From DASPKW01 sp038244055 (GTDB lineage: Bacteria; Planctomycetota; Phycisphaerae; Tepidisphaerales; Tepidisphaeraceae), in contig JBBRTW010000129.1 in the NCBI GenBank assembly GCA_038244055.1, positions 1 through 15,770 of the forward strand: a DNA stretch of 15,770 nucleotides. The letters run 5' to 3'. Positions 1 through 9,200 of this stretch are shown piece by piece. A model generated the notes under the pieces. It worked only from the letters and a program-made list of their open reading frames with translations, ran no database searches and was not told where the DNA came from. Both the position numbers and the translations under genes were made by a program. Within the stretch, counting starts at the first letter, position 1; every line of letters starts with the position of its first letter.

Positions 1-293
1 GTCGACGAGATCGCTCGTCAAGAACAGGCTCCAAGGCTTCGAACTTTCGACGAATCCCTTCCAAACTCATTACATCCTGCATGAATACGATTAGAACAGG
101 TCAACTAGAAATTGAACAGGTTATTCGTGCGCGAGCCCTTACAGTCAAAAAATCGGTAAACGGTGAACGCACGTTGCGCAAATTAAATTTCTACTCTTCT
201 CCGGTCTTCTTCGTGCCCTTCGTATATTTCGTGGTTCATCTAAATTTTTCGGGCTAAAGCTGCGAAACCGCTCGCCGACTCGCGCACCGTCAT
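1..293. other. Gene-free left edge
   Basis: I see no convincing gene here. One forward frame is open from base 3 to about 254 and could start at the ATG at 81 (58 codons), but its C-terminal part is a translation of the 9-bp repeat at 210-233, so I treat it as spurious. A perfect 6-bp hairpin (GACGAG, loop ATCG, CTCGTC) lies at 4-19 without a T-run. No terminator-like hairpin is visible just beyond the stop codon of the giant minus-strand gene at 294. Confidence 0.5.
210..233. repeat. Three-copy 9-bp periodic repeat (TTCGTG/TACGAA)
   Basis: TTCGTG at 210-215, TTCGTA at 219-224 and TTCGTG at 228-233 are spaced exactly 9 bases apart. On the minus strand this reads as CACGAA-type units with a three-base variable spacer. 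It sits in a non-coding stretch 60 bases beyond the stop codon of the giant gene. From memory, similar CACGAA arrays are scattered between genes in planctomycetes and other environmental bacteria. Function is unknown. Confidence 0.6.
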
Positions 294-3200
294 TTACGCC
301 GCCTTCCCACCCCTGGCGCGATTCCGCCTCAGCAGGCCAATCGCTGCCGCCAGCGCCGCCAAACCCAATCCCGTCGGCTCCGGCACGCTCGTCACACCCT
401 GCCCGGCCAGCTCAAACACCAGTTGCATATCGGCCGCGAATTGCGGTGATGAACTCGGAATCGCCGAGGCCGGCATCGCCTGCCCGTAATTGTTGGCAAG
501 CTGCAGCAAGTCGTTCAAGCCCACATCGCCGCTGTAATCGAAGTCGCCATCGTACCAGGCCGTCGTCGGCGCGGTGGCCAGCCCATAATGATTGGCCAGA
601 CGCAGCAAGTCATTGAGGCCGACATCGCCCGACATATCCGCATCGCCCGCGAGTGTCGTCCGCACCAGAATGGCCGTTCCATCAACCGTTGAACTCACGC
701 TCTGGCCCAGATTCCACGTTCCGCCGCCCGCCCCGAGCAAGCTGCTCGCCTCGACGTAACCCACGGCCAATCGCTTGCTCGAACCAACACTGGCCGCGAT
801 CTCACTCGAACCGATGCCCTTCCCGAGCCAGTCGCCGCCGTGGTAGGCCGAGAGAATCGCGGCCCTGATGCCGGTGGGGCTGGCATCATTGAGCGGGCTC
901 GCGCCACTGTAATCCACCACCATCGCGTTGCTGTGGAGATTCACGTTGCCGGTCGGCCCGGCGATCGAGAGCGCGTTGACGGTCAGCACCTTGAGCGCTG
1001 CCCCGCTGATCTCAGCGCTGCCGCCATTCTGCACGATCAGCGATTTAACGGTCTGCGTGGCCCCCGCGTCGAAAGTCGCGCCGCTGCTGATCGTGACCGC
1101 GGATGAACTGGCGATCGAGCCGAGCACCTGGAGCTTGCCGCCGGCGACGGCCGTCAGCCCGCTATAAGTGTTAATGCCGGAGAGTGTCTGCGTGCCGCTG
1201 CCGCCCTTGGTGAAGGATAGGATGCGGCTGGGGCCATTGGCGATGACTCCGGCAAACGCCGCGCTCGCGCTGCCTGCGGCCGACAGCGCCTCCCCGCCCG
1301 CCGCCGCAGCATTATCGGTGATCGTGCCACCGGTGCCGGTGAGCGCGCCGATGGAAAGCCCGCCCTGCCCGTTGATGTCGACGATTCCACCGCTCATGTT
1401 GAGCGTATTGGACATCGATCCCAGCGCCGTGCCGCCGCCGGCTTGCAGCGTGCCGCTGGTGACCGTGTTGGTGCCGGTGTAGGAGCTCGCGCCCGCCAGG
1501 TTCTGGGTGCCGCCGCCGGAGAGGGTGAGGTTCAAATTGCCGGTGATAATGCCGAGGGAACTGACGCTGTAAACCGCGCCGGCCGGGGGAGTGAGCGTCA
1601 GCGTGGCCTGCGCGCCGGAGTTGGTGATGGTGGCCGCGTTCGCCCCGGTGTTGACCAGGCCGATGAGCGACTGATTGAAACCCGAGAGGTCGAACGTCGT
1701 GGCGGCGAGCGAGCCCAGCGTGAGGACTGCGGCCGTGGATAGGCCGTTATTCGCGCCGATCTTGATGGTGTCGGCCGCCTTGCTCATGGAGTAGACCGTT
1801 CCGCCGCCGGAATAGGTGTTGGTGCCGGAGCGGTCGGTGTAGGTGACGCCGAGCGGGACATTCAGCGCCCCGTTGACGATGAAGCCGCCCGTGGATTGCG
1901 CCGAGCCGAGTTGCCCGCCGCCCATGACGTTCTGGGTGACCGTCATCGCGCCGTTGAGCGTGACAAATCCGCCGGCCGGGCCGTTGTAATAAACAATTCC
2001 CTGGGCAAGGCCGCTGGGGTGTACGTTGTTGTTGATGATGTTGTTGCCAATGACCAGGCCGGCGGCCGTGAATTCGAGCCGGGCCTCGCCGGCCGCGCCG
2101 CTGTTGTTGGAAATGGTGATGTCGCCCGAGCCCAGCGCGCCGGCCGACGCAACCTGCATGATGCCATTGTTGAGGAAGGTCTTGCCGTAGCTGTTGGCGG
2201 CATTGCCCAGGACCAGAGTGCCCGGGCCGGATTTGGTCAGGGCCATGGCGGCCCCGCCGGTGATCTGCGAGTTGATGGTGACCGCGCCCGTGGCCCCGGT
2301 GACGTTATTGTTGATGACGATCAGATCCTGCCCGTTGCCCGAGGCCAGCGTGCCGTTGTTGAATGAGACGCCGTTGGCCACCGTCGATGTGATGAGGATG
2401 CCGCCGCTGGCGATGGTTAGTCCGCCGGTGGCATCGACACTCGCAGCCCCGGCCGTATTGAAGCGAAGGGAGTTGATGGCCATCGCACCCGGCGCGCTGG
2501 CGCCGATCGGAGCATCCACATCCTTGCCGGCCGCGAATCCGGGGTTGTAGGCCGCCAGGCCGGTGATGAAGTTGCTCGCGCCGGAATTGGCGGAGGTGGC
2601 CCAGGTGTTGAGGCCGATGGTGAAGTATCCGCCGATGATGGAGAGCTGGCCGCCGGCCGCCGTGAAATCAGTGTTGAGCGTGGCAGTCTGGATGCCGTTG
2701 GTGGCCGAGAGCGCGCCGTTGGCGGGATTGGCGGCGTTGAGCGTGCCGCCGGGGTTGCGGGTGATGGCTTTGAGATCGACGCTCAGCGGGTTGGCGGTGG
2801 CGTTGTTGGTCAGCGAGAGCCCGCCCTGGCCGGGGTTAATCGTGGTGGAGGCGAAGGCTTGGGAACTGGTGGTGGAAGCCCTGCCGGTGAATGTCAGATT
2901 GCCGCCGCCGAAATTCAGCGCCGATGAAGTGCTGAAGGGGTTGGTCAGCACGGTGGTATTGGTGGTGGAGAAATCGACGACGATGCCGCCCCCGTTGGCG
3001 GATGTGGCCCCGGTGTAGGTAAAGGCGCTGCGCGGGTTGAGCGCGAGCGTGCCGCCGCCGGTCTGGGTGTAAGAACCGGTCGTGCCCGAGATCGTGCCGA
3101 CATAGGTGCCACCGGTATTGGCCAGCCCGGCCGTAAGGTTGAACGCGCCCACGTCGATCGTGCCGGCCGTGGTGCCGCCGCCGCTGATCGAGCCGGTCGT

Positions 3201-6200
3201 GATGCTGGCCCCGAGTTTGGCGATGTTGCCGGTTGTATTGCCCAGCACCAACCCCGCGTTGGGATAGAGCGCGGTGGGCGTGTTGATGAGCAGCGTTCCG
3301 CCGCTGATGGTGGTGAAGTTCGTCGTGCTGAGATAATTATTCGCGCCGTTGAGCGTGAGCGTGCCGGTGCCGGTCTTGGTAATCGAGCCAAGGTTGCCAT
3401 TGCCGATGACATTGGCGAAGGAAACGTTGTTGCCGTTGGTGTCGATGCTCAGATTGGCGCTGGTGGCGATGGTGATGGACTTGGTGGAAATATCGGTGGT
3501 GACCAGGCTGCCGTACTGTAGCGTCGATGTGCCCGTGACGGTAAAGCCGCCCGTGCCCAGCGTGCTGAGATCGGTAAGCTGAAGCGTAATGCCAGTGAGA
3601 ATCAGGCCGCCGCCGAAGGTATTGCCGGTTCCGGTGAGATTCACAGCGCCGCTGCCCGCGCCGCCGATGATGACGCTGGTATTCGCGCCGGTGATGTTCT
3701 GGGCATACGTCAGCACCGAGGCCGCCGGCCCGCCGCCGAATCGATAGACCCCCGGAACGGCCGGCGTGTAGATGCCCGTATACGTCAGCGCCGTGCCCGT
3801 GGCTCCCAGGAAGAGATTGGGCTGGTTCATCCCCGCGGCGCTGAAATCGAGATTCTCAGCCGCGCTGGTCGCCGTCAGCGCCAGCGTCCCGGTCGCGTTG
3901 GGATTGACCTTGGATTTGATGACGGCCTGCGTGCCCGTGAAATTGGCCGACAAAATGCCATTGAGAAGCGTGACGTTGCCCGCGCCCATCGCGCCGGCGG
4001 AATTGAACTGGATCGTGCCGGCGCTGACGATGGTCCCGCCGGCATAATCGTTGGCCGGGTTGCTGATCGTGAGCAGGCCGTTGAGGGCGTTGGTGCGCAG
4101 CAGCGTGCCCGGGCCGGTGATCTTGCCGCTGATCGTGCCGGGGGCGTTGAAGTTGCCGATGGTGGCATCGTTCACCAGCGTGACCGTCCCGGTGAGGTTG
4201 GCGCTGCCATCGATGCGCAGCGCGCCGAAGGCGGCGTTTTCGTTGGTTCCATTGCCCGACAGGAACCATTTGTTGTCCCAGGTGCCGCCGACGATCACGA
4301 CTTGGCCGCCCATGTTGATGGTGACATCGCCGCCGGCCGTATTGGCCGCGTTGCGCCCCAGAGCGCCCGTGACTGCATTGACCAGTATCCGTCCGGCCTC
4401 GACATACGTTCCGCCGGTGTAGGTATTGGTCCCGGCCAGCGTGAGCTGCGAATTGCCGGTCTTGACCAGCGTAACCGCGCCGCTGCCATTGTCGGCAATC
4501 GTGGAATTGACGGTCAGGGTCAACGAGTTCGCGGTCGTGCTGCCGGTATTGAGGATTAATTCACCCGGTGTGTTGGCCGCGCCGCCGGCCGTGATGATCC
4601 CGCTGTTGGCCGCGCTGCCCACCGTCAGCGCCTTCGCGCCGGTGATGCCGGCGACGAGAATCCCGCCGCCTGCGCCGAAGCGCAGCACGCTGGTCGCCCC
4701 GCCCGCGCCGACATTCAGCGTCCCTACCGTGGTGGCGTTGGAATAGAGAAACGTGTTGATATCGGTGACGTCCGCCGCGACTGCGCCGAAGGTGAACGTC
4801 GTGCCCGCGCTCTTGACGTTATTGGCGGCCGTCGAGCCATCCGTTGCCCCCACCAGCCCGGAGGCGATGCTCGTGTAACCGGTGTAGGCAACGACATTGC
4901 CGCCCGAGAGTGTCGCGAAGTCGACGGCCGCGCCCGCCGCGGTCCCGCCGGTGCTCGTGGTCGCCCACGCACCGAGAATGCCGTTGGTCAGCGTGCCCGA
5001 TGCCTGCACCGAACCCGCCGTCGGCAGGAAGAAATCGACCGCGCCGGCCGTGGTTCGCGTGATCGCGCCCAGGTTTGCGCTCAGCGAGGCGGCCGTATTC
5101 TGCGTGAAATTGATGTAGTTATAGCCCTGGTTGAGGGTGGTCGAGGCAAACGCCTGCGAATCGGTGCCCGCCGCCTTGCCTTTGATGTTCAGAGTTCCGT
5201 TGCCGAATGTGCCGCCCATCACCAGCGCCGATGAGGGGCTGATGATGTTGCTCGTCAGCGTTGTGAACGCCGCGTTGCTGAAATCCAGCAGCAGCCCGCC
5301 GGCCGCGGCCGACGTGCTCGAGCCGGCGATCGTGGTGGCCCCGGTGTAGCTCTCGCCGGCGTTGTTCGCCAGGGTCAGTATGCCCGAGCCGATCTTGGTC
5401 AGCCCGCCGCTCCCGCTCAAAACGCCCGTATAGCTCGTGGCGACGTTGTTGAATCCCACCGCCAGCGTAACCGGGTTGCTGCCCACATCCGCCAGCGCAA
5501 TGGCCCCCGCGCCGGTCAGCGATCCGACATTCACCGTGCCGACGCCCGATGAAAACGCCAGGCTGTTGGCGACACTGACAGTCAGCGCTGAGCTCTTGAG
5601 GGCATTGAGATGCCCAAGCTGCAGCACGCCCGCGGTGATGGCCGTTGCCCCGGTGAAATTGTTCGCGCCGGCGAGGATCAGCGTGCCCGCGCCAATCTTC
5701 GTCAGCCCGCCCGCACCGGCGCTGCCGATGCCATTGGCCAGCGTGACCGTATTCGCGCCGGTGTCGAAGGTGTTGGTCCCACTGACCAGGTTGACGGGCA
5801 CCGATGAGATATCGCCCGCCGCCCCCGTCCCCCACTGCACCGTTCCGCCCGCCAGATTCAGCGGGCCAGCGCCCAGCCCGGCCGCGCCATTGCTGGCGTC
5901 AATACGAAGCGTTCCATTAGACACCGTGGTGCCGCCGGTGTGCGTGTTAATTCCGCCCAGGACCACAGTCCCGCCGCCGCCGCCGATGAGAACGCTGTTG
6001 CTGCCCGCGAGCGTCGGGCTGTAAATGAGATTGCCCGTGCCGCCGAAACGATAAACGCCCGCCACATTCGGCGTGTAAGTGCCGGTATACGTCACCGTTC
6101 CCGAAGCCCCGAGAAACGCCAGCGGCAGATTCGCGGCCGACGGGCTTAAATCGACATTCTGCCCGCCCGATGTCACCGCCAGATCGCCGGCCGCCGATCC

Positions 6201-9200
6201 ATGCACGGAAGTCGTCAGCGCCCCAATCGCCGCCGGCGAATCCAGCAGGATCGACCCACCCGCGCTTTCCAGCAGCCATCGCCCCGGCGTGGCGGCCAAC
6301 CCGGATGCGCCGAAAACGCCGCCGGAGGCGATCGTCAGTGTGCCGCTGTTCAAGACGACGTTCGAAGCGCTGATCGATCCGCCGGACCCAATGGTCAGCG
6401 CCGAACTGTTGTTGATCGTCACGCCCGAAGCCAGATTCGAGTTGGTCAATGTCAATCCACCGCCATTGATCACGATGCCGCCCGTAAAGGTATTCGCGCC
6501 CGACAGCGTCAGAACGCCCGCGCCGCTCTTGGTCAGCCCGCCGCTAGTGGTTGCGGCGATCCCGATCGTGCCGAAAGTCGCGCCGGTTCCGCCGCCGCCG
6601 CTCAGCGCGATCGTCGGCGTTGAGGTGTAGTTCTGCCCCGGGTTGGTGATGACGATGCCCGTCACCGCGCCGGCCGAGTTAATCGTGGCGTAGCCGGTTG
6701 CCCCGGTTCCGCCGCCGCCAGTGATGGAGACCGACGGCGCGCCCACATAGCCCGTTCCCCCTGCCGTCACGTCAACGCTGAACACGCCATTGCCCTGCGG
6801 CGCAAGCAGAGGCTGCGAAATCGTCGCGGCGAAACCGTTCGTGTTGATGACCGCCCCGCCGGCATATGTGCCGAACGCGCCATTGACGATCTCCGTGATC
6901 GTATTCGCAGTGCCCGTGTTGGTGCTCATCCCCACGAAATTGGCGCTGGCCACCGTCGCCATCAGCGTGCCCCCGTTGAAATTGACGGTCATGGCGTTGT
7001 TCGACCCCGTTCCCGGCACCGCCAGAACGCCATTGGCCTTGACCGTCCCCGCGTTGAGGTTGACCGTGGCCGAGGAAGTTGAAGGATTGCCGCCGCCCCC
7101 CTGGATGTTCGTGCCCGAACTGTCGAGCAACCCGCCAGCCATATTAAGTACGCCGACCTCCCCGGTGTTCTGCCAAACCACGCCAACATGATTGCTCGCC
7201 GCGCCTCCGCCCAGTGCCAGGTGATTGATCGTGCCGCCGGTCATCGTCAGTGCAGAGACGGTGTTGACTCCCGACCGCGCGAGGCCCAGGAATTCGTAGA
7301 CATTGACGGTGCCGCCGGAAATCATTCCCACGCCAACCCCGCCGCCGATATTCGCGAGATTCAAGCGCTTGTTGGCGGTGAGCGTGCCGCCGCTGACGTT
7401 CAAATACCCATACCCCAGTCCGGCGATGTTGAAGGTATCAGTGGTTCCAACATCCGTCCGATTCAATTGCCCCGCGCTGAGATTGATCACCCCCACCGCG
7501 TTGGCCACGGTCCCGCCATTGAACGATTGGAAAAAACTGACGTTCGAATTGGCGTTGTCGATATTGAGAACGGCCGATTGATTGGCCGTGTTGCCGAGCG
7601 TGAACGTGCCCGTCGCGGTGGTGAGCGTGAAGGCGTTGGAGACTTTGAGCGTGCCATTGTTCACCGTCACCGCATTGGTGCTGGTAAACGCGTTGGGAAG
7701 CGCCAGCGTACCCACGCCGGCTTTCGTAAACGCGCCGCCGGGGGTAACGCTCGGCAGCCCCAGCGTATAGGTGTTGGCCGCGCTGGCGATGTCGATGGTG
7801 GCCGCGCCGGTGAGGTTGAGCGTGCGGCTGTTGTTCCATGCGGTGTTCGTCGTGCCCGCGATGCGCACGCCGCCGCCGTTCAGCGTCAGCGCCCCGCCGA
7901 CCGCCCCCAAGCCGCCATCTGCCGTGATCGAAACCGTCCCCGCGTTAACAACCGTACCACCATCGTAGGTGCTGGCGGCCGAGTTGAGCTCCAGCACGCC
8001 GTTCCCCGCCTTGAACAATCCGAACCCCGTGCCCGAGATGCTTCCGCCCACCGTCAGCGTGTTGGCGGTCACCGTCACGATCGGCGATGTTCCCAGCGTC
8101 ACCGGCCCGCTGTTCATATCCAGGCTGTTGGTGCCCGTGAACGCGAACGCGCCATTCCAGTTCTGCGCATAAGGGCTGGCCAGTTGCAGCGAAGCGCCGA
8201 AACTGTTGTCGATCGTGCCGGAGGTGATGATGAAGGTATTGGCCGGGTCGCCCAGGGCCGATGCATTGCCGAGTTTCAGCGTGCCCGCTGCCAGAGTAAG
8301 GCTCTTGCCGGCACCGCCGAAGGTGTTCGGGCCTTTGAGGTCGACGATGCCGACGCCCGCCTTAATGAAGCTCTGCGCCCCGCCGATCGCCCCGGAGAAA
8401 ACCGTCGCGCCCGATGCCGTCGTCGTCGCGTTGGTGAAGGTTCGCGTGCCGCCCGTCAATGTCACCGGCCCGGTGAACGTCATCGAAGTCGCGGGCGTGA
8501 AAAAAGGAATCGTTGTATCCGCCTGGAAGTTGATCGCATTGGCGACAGAATGCGGCCCGCCGGTGGTGGTTCGCAGTTGCCCGCCATTGAAAGTCAGCGT
8601 GCCCGTGCCGAAGGGCCCGTTCACCATCGCGCCCGCCGGCCCGGTCGAGTCAATCGTGATCACCACGACCTGCGAGCCCGTGCCCGACAGGATCATGCCG
8701 CCCGAAAACGTGCTCTGCCCGCCCAGAACCGTCGGCGAGGCACCGCTTCCGCCCAGTGTCAGCGCGCCCGGCGTCCCCAGATCCGCGAACACACCGTTGT
8801 ACGTGAAGTTATTGCCGCTCGCCGCGTTGTTGAGAAGGCTTCCCCCTCCCGGTCCGATCTGAATGCCGCGAAAGCTGTTGATCGTAAAACCGATGCCCGT
8901 GCCATTCAGCGTTCCGCCATTGAGAATCACCGAGTCGGGAGTCGCAACTGCCGGCGCTGCCCCCAGCGCTGTATCCGAGGCGAAGTTCACCGTGCCGCCG
9001 CTGACGGTCAGCGCTGTGTACGTGCTGCCGCCGACCAGTGTCAGCGCCCCCGCCCCGGCCTTGGTCAGTCGAAATGCCCCGCCGATCGCCCCGCCGACGC
9101 TCAGCGTCCCCGCGCTCACCGTCACCTGCCGGTTCGCGCCCAGGGTCACCGCGCCCGTCCCCAGGTTCAGGTCGTTGCTGCCCGCGAATGTGAAATCGCC

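Noticed and set aside
81..257. A 58-codon gene at the left edge
   Set aside because: Its C-terminal part (SSPVFFVPFVYFVVH) is a translation of the 9-bp repeat, and nothing else supports it.
5119..5835. Other long overlapping frames within the giant gene, such as a Gly/Arg/His-rich 238-codon frame
   Set aside because: Low-complexity composition and lack of domains mark them as frame shadows of a clearly coding repeat protein.
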